A DNA stretch of 64,000 nt from Hymenobacter actinosclerus (GCF_900111515.1 NZ_FOHS01000002.1:682001-746000); one strand, 5' to 3'. Counted from the first letter of the stretch, positions 26,040 through 35,084 are shown. A program made the numbers and translations. Notes: generated by a model not told the origin, from the sequence alone.

Positions 26040-27449
26040 TTAAGGGGCCGCTGCCGGCATCACGGGCAGCTGCAGGTTGGCGCGGGTATTGGCCGAAAGG
26101 GTTACGCAAACCAATATGAAGCCCGTAAAGCCCACTAGCAACGGCAGCCGCCACGCCGGGGCCACCCGCTGCCGCCACCGCGCCGGATGGGGCAGGCCAA
26201 AGCACACCAAGCCATACACCAGCAGGTGCAGCGAGATGAAAAACCGGCATTCCACTACCAGCGGCACCGATGCCAGCGTGGGCAGAACCAGCGCAGCCAC
26301 CAGCAGCCAGTCGGTTGGGGCCAGGCGCGGGGCCTGGCGCACGGCCACCACCAGGGCCAGAAAAAGCACCGCGTAGTTGAGCAGCGCCAGCCCTATAGCC
26401 GGCGAATACACGTGCATCAGGTAGGGGCCGGCGTACAGCACGTCGAGACCATTGAATAGGTGGCGGCAAAGTAGGCCCGTCATTTCCGAAGGATGCTGCC
26501 CAACCAGGGCCGCATACTCGGCTAGGCTCCCGATTTCGGGGTTCGGCCGGCCGGCCAGCACAATCGGGGCGGTCGGATCGGCGTACACGACTGCGGCGTT
26601 GGCATACTCCTGGCCCACGTTGGTTTCGTACTTCTGAATACGCAGTCCGACATTCATGTGCCAGAGATAGAGGTTGTCCTCGCCGGCTACGGTATAGTTG
26701 CTGCCCGGCTCCTGGTTTAGCACCAGCGGGTTGTTGGATTGGAAGTTGTGCTGGTTGATCAGGAGTTGGGGCGTGGCCACCACCACGGCTCCGGCGACAA
26801 TGGCAGCCCACTGCCGCAGGCCGGGGCGGGCAGCCCCCCTCCCGGGGCGTAGCCCGTACCAGAGCAGCACGCAGGGCAGCGCCAGCAGGTAAATGGGGCG
26901 GATGTAGAGGCTGCCCACCAGCAGCATTGCCCCCACAAAGACCCGCCCCACCGACTGGCCCCGCAGCACGAGGGTGCTGCCGGCCAGCAGAAACAGGATG
27001 CCCGGGAAATCGGCGAGCAGGAAGTTGAAATAGTCGCGCCAGAACAAAAACCCCAGCCCGATAAAGGCCAGTCGCCGCCCGAGCCCTACTTGCTGCCCGG
27101 TCACGGTTTGCCAGAACTGCGGGCCTACCAGCCCGAATAGCAGGGCCGCGACCAGGGCTCCTTCGGCTTTTACCAGGGCCATCTGGCTATCGGGCAGCAG
27201 CTCCCGGTGCAGCACCGTGAGCGGGTAGTTGAGCAGCGGGTACAGGTAGCCGCGCAAAGCCGTGTTCAGGTGGTAAAGCGAGAAGTGGCCCTTCTGCTCC
27301 AGGTCGCGGGCATACCCCCAGTACGAGGTCGAATCGTAGTAGAGGCTGAAGTACTTCGACGTGGCCAGGTGAAGACCGAAAAGCAGCAGGGCTATTGCAA
27401 AACCTACCCAGGTGGGCCGTTGGCTGGCCGCCTGCCATAACTTGCGCAT
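26040..27449 (-). CDS. Polytopic membrane protein, GT-C-like
   Basis: About 469 residues with eleven or so helices. A large loop after the first helix carries YYDSTSYWGYARDLEQKGHFSLY, the acidic first loop expected of GT-C glycosyltransferases, and the second half ends in a periplasmic stretch with GEDNLYLWHMNVGLRIQKYE. The catalytic Asp cannot be assigned with confidence. Probably involved in surface glycan or lipid glycosylation. The ATG at 27449 (MRKLWQ) is preferred to the TTG at 27482. A DUF2062 gene follows 24 bases later. Confidence 0.6.
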   Translation of the reverse strand: MRKLWQAASQRPTWVGFAIALLLFGLHLATSKYFSLYYDSTSYWGYARDLEQKGHFSLYHLNTALRGYLYPLLNYPLTVLHRELLPDSQMALVKAEGALVAALLFGLVGPQFWQTVTGQQVGLGRRLAFIGLGFLFWRDYFNFLLADFPGILFLLAGSTLVLRGQSVGRVFVGAMLLVGSLYIRPIYLLALPCVLLWYGLRPGRGAARPGLRQWAAIVAGAVVVATPQLLINQHNFQSNNPLVLNQEPGSNYTVAGEDNLYLWHMNVGLRIQKYETNVGQEYANAAVVYADPTAPIVLAGRPNPEIGSLAEYAALVGQHPSEMTGLLCRHLFNGLDVLYAGPYLMHVYSPAIGLALLNYAVLFLALVVAVRQAPRLAPTDWLLVAALVLPTLASVPLVVECRFFISLHLLVYGLVCFGLPHPARWRQRVAPAWRLPLLVGFTGFILVCVTLSANTRANLQLPVMPAAAP

Positions 27450-27611
27450 ACGTAGTAAAACACTAATGAAAGTGGCCCCCAAAAGCCACGTCCCCTAACT
27501 GGATGGATGCGAAATGGCCCGCGCCGCCAAAGCCGACAGACGCCCGCCAAGGCCCCGGGATTTGGCAGCGCGGCAGCCGGAATGAGGCGTACTCCTATCA
27601 GCGGCGGGTAG

Positions 27612-27619
27612 TACCTTCG
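27612..27619 (+). promoter_or_regulatory. -7 box (TACCTTCG) of the yihY-like gene
   Basis: TACCTTCG lies 43 bases before the ATG at 27663 and is the only promoter-like match in this gap. Confidence 0.4.
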
Positions 27620-27662
27620 CCGTGCCGGCAAAGGCTGAATTTGCCTTATGTTGGCGCCTTCC

Positions 27663-28616
27663 ATGACAAAAGTACACGCGCCCGGCTTAACGCGCCGCCC
27701 ATTCGCTACATTTTTGCTGCTGCTGCGCCAGGCGGCCCGCGAATTCAGCCACCACGACCCGCTGCGGCTGGGGGCAGCCACGGCGTTCTTCGCCACGTTT
27801 GCGCTGCCGCCTATTGTTATCATCCTCATTCAGGGACTGGGCTACCTGTACTCGGCCTCGCAGGTGCGGGTACTGCTGCTCACCAAACTCTCGCACCTGC
27901 TGGGCGCCTCGGCCGCCGGGTTGGTCGAGCAGATTCTGCGCAACGTGACCGATGTGGAGCGCAGCCGGCTGGTAACGTGGCTGGGCTTTGCGTTTCTGCT
28001 GTTCATTGCCACCACCCTGTTCGGCGTCATTCAGCACTCGCTCAACCAGATATGGCAGGTGCGCGTACGCCGCAGCACCGGCCAGCTGCGCACCGTGCTC
28101 AAGGAGCGGACCCGTTCGCTGGGCTTGCTGCTGGCCACGGGTTTGCTCTCGATTCTGGCGTTTCTGTCGGATGCGGCCCTGGGTTTTGTGGCCCACTACG
28201 CCGATTACCTCGACGCCAACTTCAGCTATTTCGTGCTGGAGCTGGGCAACCGGCTTTTTTCCTGGCTGATTCTGGTGGGCTGGTGCGGCGTGACGTTTCG
28301 CAACCTGAGCTCGGCCAAAATACCGCGCAAGGCCGTCTGGCGCGGGGCCCTGCTCACGGGCAGCCTCATCAGCCTGGGCGAAAGCGTGCTGGCGCTGCTG
28401 CTGGTGCCGCGCAACCTGGGCCCCATCTACGGCCCGGCCTCCAGCATTGTGCTGGTGCTGCTGTTCGTCTTCTACTCGGCCATGATTTTCTACTTCGGTG
28501 CCTGCTTCACCAAAGTCTACGCCCGGCACGCCGGCCTCGATATCCGCCCCAAAAAATCGGCCGTACGCTACAAGCTGGTCGATGTGCTGGAGCAGGAAGT
28601 GAGAAGTGAGAAGTGA
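27663..28616 (+). CDS. YihY/UPF0761 family membrane protein
   Basis: 317 residues with six helices in the YihY (BrkB) pattern: DPLRLGAATAFFATFALPPIV, then FGVIQHSLNQIWQVR and YGPASSIVLVLLFVFYSAMIFYFGACFTKVY. Once called ribonuclease BN, the family is now seen as membrane proteins of unknown role. Oddly, the last codons (EVRSEK and the TGA) are read from a GAAGTGA heptamer array, so its C-terminus depends on the repeat. An upstream ATG at 27648 is possible; a -7 box lies at 27612. Confidence 0.88.
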   Translation: MTKVHAPGLTRRPFATFLLLLRQAAREFSHHDPLRLGAATAFFATFALPPIVIILIQGLGYLYSASQVRVLLLTKLSHLLGASAAGLVEQILRNVTDVERSRLVTWLGFAFLLFIATTLFGVIQHSLNQIWQVRVRRSTGQLRTVLKERTRSLGLLLATGLLSILAFLSDAALGFVAHYADYLDANFSYFVLELGNRLFSWLILVGWCGVTFRNLSSAKIPRKAVWRGALLTGSLISLGESVLALLLVPRNLGPIYGPASSIVLVLLFVFYSAMIFYFGACFTKVYARHAGLDIRPKKSAVRYKLVDVLEQEVRSEK

Positions 28617-28644
28617 GAAGTGAGAAGTGAGAAGTGAGAAGTGA
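28596..28644. repeat. GAAGTGA heptamer array, 7 exact units, encoding the yihY stop
   Basis: Seven perfect GAAGTGA units. The third unit supplies the TGA stop (28614-28616) of the YihY-like gene. Confidence 0.95.
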
Positions 28645-28712
28645 GAAACGGTACGTCCTTCTGAGCATGTGGTTCTATGCGCCGCATGCTCAGAAGGACG
28701 TTTCTCTTTTTT
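28645..28712 (+). terminator. REP-like hairpin with T-tract (palindrome copy 10)
   Basis: GAGAAACG then ACGTCCTTCTGAGCATG pairs with CATGCTCAGAAGGACGTTTC and TC, followed by TTTTTT. It combines a REP-like core (GTCCTTCTGAGC) with a terminator tail. Confidence 0.75.
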
Positions 28713-28735
28713 ATCGCTCCCCTTCAACTAAGCCG

Positions 28736-28743
28736 TACCTTTG
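28736..28743 (+). promoter_or_regulatory. -7 box of the DEAD-box helicase gene
   Basis: TACCTTTG ends 4 bases before the ATG at 28748, indicating a leaderless start. Confidence 0.6.
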
Positions 28744-28747
28744 TACC

Positions 28748-30187
28748 ATGACCCCGACTGAACCAACCGAACCGATTACCCCCGCCACCTCGCCCGCCGC
28801 TGCTCCCGCGGCCTTCTCCGACCTGGGCCTGGCGCCCGAACTGCTGCAAGCGCTGGAGGAACTGCAATTTACGGTGCCGACGCCCGTGCAGGAGCAGGTG
28901 GTGCCCATGGCCCTGGCCGGACAGGACGTGGCCGGGCAGGCCCCCACCGGTTCGGGCAAAACCGCTGCCTACGGCCTGTCGGTGCTGCAGCTGCTCGATC
29001 TGAAGCAGGACGCCGTGCAGGTAATTGTGCTGGTGCCGGCCCGCGAGCTGGCCTTGCAGGTGCGCGACGCGCTCAAAAAACTGGGCAAGTACCTGCCCAA
29101 CCTGCGGGTGGCCGCCTTCTACGGCGGCCACGCGTTCCGCGAGGAAACCGCCTCGCTCACCCAGGCCCCGCACATCGTGGTGGCCACGCCCGGCCGCCTG
29201 CTCGACCACTTCGAGCGGCGCTCCATCATCCCCAACCAACTCAAAACCCTGATTCTCGACGAGGCCGACAAGCTGCTGGAGCTGGGCTTCCAGGATGAGC
29301 TGGTGGAGATTGTGAAGCGCCTGCCCCGCCGCCGCCAGACCCTGCTGTTCTCGGCTACGATGTCGGACAAGGTGGTGGACCTGATCCGCAAGAACCTGAC
29401 CCGGCCGCGCGTGGTGAATGCCGGCCAGGACACCGACGAGCTGCCCGAAAACCTGACCCTGCTCGGCCACTTCGGTCCCATTGAGCAGAAGCCGGCCGCG
29501 CTGCTGCACCTGCTCAATCTGCCCGAAACCGGCCGCGCCCTCATCTTCTGCAACACCCGCGATCGGTGCATGGAGCTGACGCGCTTCCTGGTGGGCCGGG
29601 GCGTGGCGGCCGAAGTGCTGCACGGCAAAATGCCCCAGCCCGAGCGCGACAAAGCCCTGCTCAAGCTCCGCAACGGCTCCAGCCAGGTGCTGGTAGCCAC
29701 CGACGTAGCGGCCCGCGGCATCGACGTGACGCAGCTTGACACCGTGGTGCAGTACGACGCGCCCGATAAGGCCGACGGCTTCCAGCACCGGGCCGGCCGC
29801 ACGGCCCGCGCCGGCGCCGCCGGTACGGCCCACCTGCTGGCCACCGAAAAGGAGCGCGCCCATGTGAGCAAGTGGCCCGTGGCTGAGGGCATCCAATGGA
29901 AGCCCCTGCACGCGCCCAAGCTGCCGCCCGCCGCCCCCAAAGCCCCGCGCCCCGAGAACGTAACGCTGCACGTATCGGCCGGCAAAAAGGATAAAGTAAG
30001 CGCCCACGACCTGGTAGGTGCCTTCGTGAACGTAGGCGGCGTGGCCCGCGACCAAGTGGGCCACATCGAGGTGTTCGACTACTACAGCTACGTGGCCGTG
30101 CCCCGCGAGCAGGCCCAGCTGGTAGCCGAGCGGCTGGCCGGCACCAAAGTGAAAGGCCGCAAAGTACGCGTGTCGGTGGTGGCTTAG
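28748..30187 (+). CDS. DEAD-box RNA helicase with DbpA-type C-terminal domain
   Basis: 479 residues. The Q motif is at about 20-48 (FSDLGLAPELLQALEEL...PTPVQEQ). Motif I is APTGSGKT (about 63), Ia PARELA, Ib TPGRLLD, II DEAD (in LILDEADKLLELGF), III SAT, V ATDVAARGID and VI HRAGRTARAG. The C-terminal ~75 residues (NVTLHVSAGKKDKVSAHDLV, then GHIEVFDYYSYVAVP) form a DbpA RNA-binding domain, which in DbpA binds hairpin 92 of 23S rRNA, so a role in large-subunit assembly is likely. It is preceded by a -7 box 4 bases from the ATG. Confidence 0.92.
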   Translation: MTPTEPTEPITPATSPAAAPAAFSDLGLAPELLQALEELQFTVPTPVQEQVVPMALAGQDVAGQAPTGSGKTAAYGLSVLQLLDLKQDAVQVIVLVPARELALQVRDALKKLGKYLPNLRVAAFYGGHAFREETASLTQAPHIVVATPGRLLDHFERRSIIPNQLKTLILDEADKLLELGFQDELVEIVKRLPRRRQTLLFSATMSDKVVDLIRKNLTRPRVVNAGQDTDELPENLTLLGHFGPIEQKPAALLHLLNLPETGRALIFCNTRDRCMELTRFLVGRGVAAEVLHGKMPQPERDKALLKLRNGSSQVLVATDVAARGIDVTQLDTVVQYDAPDKADGFQHRAGRTARAGAAGTAHLLATEKERAHVSKWPVAEGIQWKPLHAPKLPPAAPKAPRPENVTLHVSAGKKDKVSAHDLVGAFVNVGGVARDQVGHIEVFDYYSYVAVPREQAQLVAERLAGTKVKGRKVRVSVVA

Positions 30188-30212
30188 CGCCCCTACCGCA
30201 CTTTCCGCCGCG

Positions 30213-30265
30213 CTTCGCCCTCGCCGGCAGCCACCCCGGCTGCCGGCGAGGGCGAAGTCGTTTTC
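30213..30265 (+). terminator. Strong hairpin terminator after the helicase gene
   Basis: A perfect 20-bp stem (CTTCGCCCTCGCCGGCAGCC) with a 5-base loop spans 30213-30257, followed by TCGTTTT. Confidence 0.85.
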
Positions 30266-30443
30266 AGGTTTGCCTGCTGGTTGCCGGGCGGCGCAATGAT
30301 GCTGCTTTTGCCAATACTGATGCAAACAAGTACGGCATAGGTACATGTAGCCGGTATCCGGCCGGAATCTGCTACTTTGGCAGGCGGAGCCGTGCGTGCG
30401 GTTCTGCTGCTTAACTGCCCACCATTTCCCAGCCTCGCCGCAT

Positions 30444-31742
30444 ATGGCCGCTCCTGTTACAACTATCCCGCTGCCCGCCGCAGCCTCCCCAAACGCACCC
30501 GGCACCGAAACACCCAACTACACCCCGGCTCTGGCTTCGCTGACGGTGCTGTTCTTCATGATGGGGTTCGTTACGGTGATGAATGACATACTTATTCCCT
30601 ATCTGAAGGGGCTATTCACATTAAGCTATACAGAGGTCAGCTTAGTGAATTTCTGCTTTTTCGGAGCCTACTTAATAATGGGTATACCCGCTGGATCACT
30701 AGTGAAAAAAGTGGGTTACAAAAACGGGATGCTAGCTGGTTTTTTGGTAGCTGCTCTCGGCGCATTCTTGTTTTACCCAGCCGCTGAAGGTCGTACTTTC
30801 CCTCTATTTCTAGGAGCTTTATTCGTTCTAGCTAGCGGAATTGTAACCCTACAAGTTGCTGGTAACCCCTACGTATCCATACTTGGTCCGCCTGAGTCAG
30901 CGTCAGCGCGCTTAACCTTAACACAAGCTTTTAATTCCTTGGCAACTGCATTTGGTCCATATGTTGGCACCAAGCTAATATTATCTCAACTTCCAGACCC
31001 TAAACATATGACAGCGGCTCAAGCCGCTGCTCTTGATGTAGTGCCAGTTCAGCAGTTGTATTTGGCTGTCGGAGCTATTATGCTACTAATTAGTGCCATC
31101 CTGTTCTTTATTAAGCTACCGCATATTGCACACGAACCAGCTAAAGAAGGTGATACAAGCCGAGCTTGGCATAGCAGACACCTCTTGCTGGGGTTGCTAG
31201 GAATTTTCACATATGTCGGTGCAGAAGTGGCAATTGGCTCTCATATCGTCAGTTATCTGAATCAATCTGAAGTCATGAACCTCAGCGCTGAAATTGCCGG
31301 TTATTGGGTGATGGCTTATTGGGGGGGCGCTGCAGTCGGGCGATTTGTCGGAACGGTAATCATGCGCAATATCAAACCAAACAAACTTTTGTTTTTCAAT
31401 GCTTTGGGGGCTATTGCCTTGATATTGATTTCTATCAATACTTCCGGCGAACTGGCTATGTATAGCCTACTGGCAGTGGGTCTGATGAATTCTATCATGT
31501 TCCCGGTCATTTTCACGTTGGCCGTAGCGGGGTTGGGCAGGCATACGGAAGACGCCTCGGGCCTACTTTCTGCCTCTATTGTGGGCGGTGCAATTATTCC
31601 GCTGTTTTTTGGTATAGTTGCCGATGGCGCTATTGGTAGTGGTGGGGTACACTCTTTGCGCTGGGCCTTCGTGCTGCCGGTGCTCTGCTACGCCTACATT
31701 GCCTGGTACGGGCTGAAAGGCCACCAGCCCGCCGCGGCTTAA
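30444..31742 (+). CDS. FHS-family sugar/H+ symporter (MFS), base-composition mosaic
   Basis: 432 residues, twelve helices in the FucP/GlcP/NagP pattern: FFMMGFVTVMNDILIPYLKG in helix 1, LQVAGNPYVSILGPPESASARL in helix 4, and GAEVAIGSHIVSYL in helix 7. It would import a hexose or fucose with protons across the inner membrane. Base usage is striking: the first 50 codons and the last 35 are GC-rich like the rest of the window (67% and 65% G+C in lines 30481-30540 and 31681-31740), while the middle (30600-31560) falls to about 43% in the lines I counted and uses TTA, CTA and ATA codons. The frame stays intact. A second, normally composed paralogue lies at 44735. Confidence 0.9.
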   Translation: MAAPVTTIPLPAAASPNAPGTETPNYTPALASLTVLFFMMGFVTVMNDILIPYLKGLFTLSYTEVSLVNFCFFGAYLIMGIPAGSLVKKVGYKNGMLAGFLVAALGAFLFYPAAEGRTFPLFLGALFVLASGIVTLQVAGNPYVSILGPPESASARLTLTQAFNSLATAFGPYVGTKLILSQLPDPKHMTAAQAAALDVVPVQQLYLAVGAIMLLISAILFFIKLPHIAHEPAKEGDTSRAWHSRHLLLGLLGIFTYVGAEVAIGSHIVSYLNQSEVMNLSAEIAGYWVMAYWGGAAVGRFVGTVIMRNIKPNKLLFFNALGAIALILISINTSGELAMYSLLAVGLMNSIMFPVIFTLAVAGLGRHTEDASGLLSASIVGGAIIPLFFGIVADGAIGSGGVHSLRWAFVLPVLCYAYIAWYGLKGHQPAAA

Positions 31743-31777
31743 AGTTTCCCTCTGACTAAACCAACCAACCGCCCTAC

Positions 31778-32107
31778 TTGAAGCTCCTGTTCATTTGCAG
31801 CCAGAACTGCTGGCGCAGCCTCACGGCCGAGCGGCTCCTGGATGACCACGCCACACTCCAGGCCCGCTCGGCCGGTACCGAGCCGGGGGCGCGGGTGCGC
31901 GTTACGGCCGGCCACCTGGGCTGGGCCGAGGTAGTGCTGGTGATGGAGCGCCGCCACGCCGACATGCTGCGCCAGAAGTTCGGCGAGGCGCTGCCGGGCA
32001 AGCGCATCATCAACCTGCGCATTCCCGACAAGTACCAGTTTCAGGACCCCGCGCTGGTGGATTTGCTGCGCCAGCGCCTGCAGCAGCACCTGGCCGTGGA
32101 GATCTGA
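31778..32107 (+). CDS. Low-molecular-weight protein tyrosine phosphatase-like protein
   Basis: 109 residues, starting at TTG 31778. The P-loop C-x5-R-S is present at the N-terminus in LLFICSQNCWRSLTAE (C about 7, R about 13). The C-terminal IPDKYQFQDPAL is where the general acid Asp is expected. The protein is shorter than classical LMW-PTPs (about 150 residues) and belongs to the short group often seen in proteobacteria and Bacteroidota. The substrate is unknown. It sits 35 bases after the transporter gene. Confidence 0.75.
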   Translation: MKLLFICSQNCWRSLTAERLLDDHATLQARSAGTEPGARVRVTAGHLGWAEVVLVMERRHADMLRQKFGEALPGKRIINLRIPDKYQFQDPALVDLLRQRLQQHLAVEI

Positions 32108-32165
32108 TGAAACAGCCAGCCGGCTGGTTGCCAACCCTGGCGGCCGGCCGGCCGTTTAGCAGCGC

Positions 32166-33113
32166 ATGAATTACGTCTTCTTTCTTGCGCTGGTGGCCCT
32201 GGTGGGCTTCTTTTTTTACCGCTACCTCACCCGGGATGCCCGCCTGAAAGCGGCGGCCCTGGCCGAGGAGTTCCCGGCGGCCTGGCGGCAGGTACTCAGC
32301 GAGCGGGTGGCCTTTTACCTGTCGCTCACCGACATCGACAAAACCCGCTTCGAGAAGCGCGTGCAGCTGTTTCTGGCCCAAACCCGCGTAACGGGCGTAC
32401 AAACCGAGCTCGACGATGCCACCCGGCTGCTGGTGGCGGCCTCGGCCATTATCCCGGTGTTCGGTTTCCCCGACTGGGAGTACGGCAACCTGAGCGAGGT
32501 GCTGGTGGTGCCCGACGCCTGGACCCTGCAGCGCGACCCCAACAAGGAGTACGTGGGCCTCGAAGGCACTCTGCTCGGCAGCGTGCAGGGTTTCCAGACC
32601 TCGCACTACATGCGCCTGTCGAAAAGCTCGCTGGAGCGCGGCTTCCAGGATTCGCTCGACCGCCAGAACGTGGGCATCCACGAGTTTGCCCACCTGCTCG
32701 ATGAGGCCGATGGCGTGATTGACGGCGTGCCCGGCCTGACGCTGCCCGCCGCCCTGCGCCCCGAGTGGGAGGCCGTGATGAAGCGCGAAATTGACGTAAT
32801 CCGGGCCGGCAACTCCGAAATCAACGATTACGCGGGCACCAACGAGGCCGAGTTTTTTGCCGTCGTGACCGAGTATTTCTTCGAGAAGCCCGAGAAGCTG
32901 CAGGAGCATCACCCCGAGCTGTACGGCCTGCTGCTGCTGGCTTTCCGCCAGAACCCCAAAAGCCGCTTCCTGCGCCTGGCCACCGATCCGCGCGAGTGGC
33001 TGAAAACCATCCGCAGCCGCCGCAAATTCGGCCGCAACTCGCCCTGCCCCTGCGGCAGCGGTAAAAAGTATAAGGATTGCCATTTAGGCCAGGAGGCAGC
33101 AGCGGCAGTTTAA
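32166..33113 (+). CDS. MtfA/M90-type metallopeptidase with C-terminal SEC-C motif
   Basis: 315 residues. One N-terminal membrane helix (about 3-20) is followed by the M90 domain with the zinc motif HEFAH in VGIHEFAHLLDEADG (H173-H177) and a downstream Glu region NEAEFFAVVTEYFFEKP. In E. coli, MtfA binds Mlc and has aminopeptidase activity linked to glucose uptake. The last 25 residues, GRNSPCPCGSGKKYKDCHL, form a SEC-C zinc ribbon as in SecA tails. The membrane anchor and the SEC-C tail on an M90 peptidase are unusual compared with E. coli MtfA. Confidence 0.88.
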   Translation: MNYVFFLALVALVGFFFYRYLTRDARLKAAALAEEFPAAWRQVLSERVAFYLSLTDIDKTRFEKRVQLFLAQTRVTGVQTELDDATRLLVAASAIIPVFGFPDWEYGNLSEVLVVPDAWTLQRDPNKEYVGLEGTLLGSVQGFQTSHYMRLSKSSLERGFQDSLDRQNVGIHEFAHLLDEADGVIDGVPGLTLPAALRPEWEAVMKREIDVIRAGNSEINDYAGTNEAEFFAVVTEYFFEKPEKLQEHHPELYGLLLLAFRQNPKSRFLRLATDPREWLKTIRSRRKFGRNSPCPCGSGKKYKDCHLGQEAAAAV

Positions 33114-33191
33114 AGCCTTCCGGCAGGTTGCGTAACTTGGCCAACTGATAGCACCAACGCAAGTGCCCACTCCGCAACGCCCCGCCTTCCC

Positions 33192-35036
33192 GTGAAAAGA
33201 TCCTTCCTCCCCTTGCTTACCGCGGCCACGCTGCTCGCGGCCTGTGCCCCCACTACCCAGGTTCCGGTAGCCACTGCGCCGCCCACCACGGCGCCGCAGG
33301 CCGCCGCGCCCCACTGGCCTTCGCTGGCCGAAACCTACCTGAACTATTATTCGGGTGAATACCAGCGCCTGTACACCGCTTCGGCCGAGGCCGAGTGGCG
33401 CTCCAACACCCACATTGTGCCCGGCGACACGGCCAACGCCGGAGCCACGGCCCGCGCCAACGAGCGGATGGCGGCTTTCACGGGCTCAACGGAAAATATC
33501 ACCCGCCTGCGCGAGCTGCTCGAACACAAAGCCGAGCTGACCGCTTTGCAGGTGAAGCAGGTAGAAACGGCCCTCTACAACGCCGCCAACTCGCCCCAGA
33601 CCGTGGCCGACGTAGTGAAGGCCCGCATCAAGGCCGAAACCCAGCAGACCGAGAAGCTCTACGGCTTCGACTACCAGTACCAGGGCAAGTCGGTGACCAC
33701 CAACGACCTCGACGAGCTGCTGCGCCAGGAGAAAAGTCCGGCCCGGCGGCAGCAGATCTGGGAGGCCAGCAAGGAAATCGGGCCGACGCTGAAACCCGGC
33801 CTGCTGAACCTGCGCGACCTGCGCAACCAGACCGTGCAGGCCCTGGGCTACCCCGACTACTTCACCTACCAGGCCTCCGATTATGGCCTCAGCCGCCAGG
33901 AGATGATGACGCTGGTGCGCCAGCTCAACGAAGAGCTGCGGCCCCTGTACCGCGAGCTGCACACCTACGCCCGCTACGAGCTGGCCCGGCAGTACGGCGT
34001 GAAGCAGGTGCCCGACTACCTGCCCGCCTCCTGGCTGCCCAACCGCTGGGGCCAGGACTGGAGCAGTATGGTGGACGTAAAGGGCCTCGACCTCGACCCG
34101 GTGCTGGCCAAGAAGGGCGCCGAGTGGCAGGTGCAGCAGGCCGAGCGCTTCTACCAGAGCCTGGGCTTTCCGGCCCTGCCGGCTTCGTTCTACGCCAAAT
34201 CCAGCCTGTACCCGCTGCCCAAGGGGGCCAATTACAAGAAAAACAACCACGCCTCGGCCTGGCACATGGACCTGGACCACGACGTGCGCAGCCTGATGAG
34301 CGTGGAGCCCAACACCGAGTGGTACGAAACCACCCACCACGAGCTGGGCCACATTTACTACTACCTCACCTACACCAACCCCGAGGTGCCGGTGCTGCTG
34401 CGCGGCGGCGCCAACCGCGCCTACCACGAGGCCATGGGCAGCCTCATGGGCCTGGCCGCCCGCCAGAAGCCGTTTCTGGCCGGGCTGGGACTGATCGACC
34501 CCAAAGTAAAAACCGACGAGATGCAGGCCTTGCTGAAAGAGGCGCTGGGCTCGGTGGTGTTTATTCCGTTTGCTTCGGGCGTGATGAGCGAGTGGGAAAA
34601 CAGTTTCTACGCCGACCAACTGCCTGCCGACCAGCTCAACGCCCGCTGGTGGGAGCTGACCAAGCAGTACCAGGGCATCGTGCCGCCCACCACCCGCGGC
34701 GAGCAGTACCTCGACCCGGCCACTAAAACCCACATCAACGACGACCCGGCCCAGTACTACGATTACGCCCTGAGCTACATCATCCTGTTCCAGCTCCACG
34801 ACCACATTGCCAAGCAGATCCTGCACCAGGACCCGCACGCCACCAACTACTACGGCAGCAAAGAAGTCGGCACGTTCCTGGCCGACATCATGCGGCCCGG
34901 CGCCAGCAAAGACTGGCGCACGGTGCTCAGGGAGAAGACCGGCGAAGACCTCTCGGCCCGCGCCATGGTCGAGTACTTCCAGCCCCTGATGGCCTACCTC
35001 AAGGAGAAGAACAAAGGCCGCAAGTACACCATGTAA
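33192..35036 (+). CDS. M2-family peptidyl-dipeptidase (ACE-like) lipoprotein
   Basis: 614 residues from GTG 33192. The signal peptide with lipobox (LLAAC, Cys about 19) predicts an outer envelope lipoprotein. The all-helical M2 domain has the zinc motif HHELGH (H383, H387) in TTHHELGHIYYYL, and the third ligand Glu in YHEAMGSLMGLA. Substrate site residues KNNHASAWHMDLDHDVRSLM are conserved in the family. It removes dipeptides from peptide C-termini, likely for nutrition outside the cytoplasm. It ends at a strong terminator. No regulator is evident. Confidence 0.93.
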   Translation: MKRSFLPLLTAATLLAACAPTTQVPVATAPPTTAPQAAAPHWPSLAETYLNYYSGEYQRLYTASAEAEWRSNTHIVPGDTANAGATARANERMAAFTGSTENITRLRELLEHKAELTALQVKQVETALYNAANSPQTVADVVKARIKAETQQTEKLYGFDYQYQGKSVTTNDLDELLRQEKSPARRQQIWEASKEIGPTLKPGLLNLRDLRNQTVQALGYPDYFTYQASDYGLSRQEMMTLVRQLNEELRPLYRELHTYARYELARQYGVKQVPDYLPASWLPNRWGQDWSSMVDVKGLDLDPVLAKKGAEWQVQQAERFYQSLGFPALPASFYAKSSLYPLPKGANYKKNNHASAWHMDLDHDVRSLMSVEPNTEWYETTHHELGHIYYYLTYTNPEVPVLLRGGANRAYHEAMGSLMGLAARQKPFLAGLGLIDPKVKTDEMQALLKEALGSVVFIPFASGVMSEWENSFYADQLPADQLNARWWELTKQYQGIVPPTTRGEQYLDPATKTHINDDPAQYYDYALSYIILFQLHDHIAKQILHQDPHATNYYGSKEVGTFLADIMRPGASKDWRTVLREKTGEDLSARAMVEYFQPLMAYLKEKNKGRKYTM

Positions 35037-35040
35037 TTTT

Positions 35041-35074
35041 CACGGTCCGGCAGCTTTGCCGGACCGTGGTTTTT
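35041..35074 (+). terminator. Terminator after the M2 peptidase gene
   Basis: CACGGTCCGGCA pairs with TGCCGGACCGTG around GCTT, followed by GTTTTT. Confidence 0.9.
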
Positions 35075-35084
35075 CCGCTTCCTT

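Noticed and set aside
28596-28644. CRISPR array
   Set aside because: The heptamers follow each other without spacers; no cas gene is present anywhere in the window.
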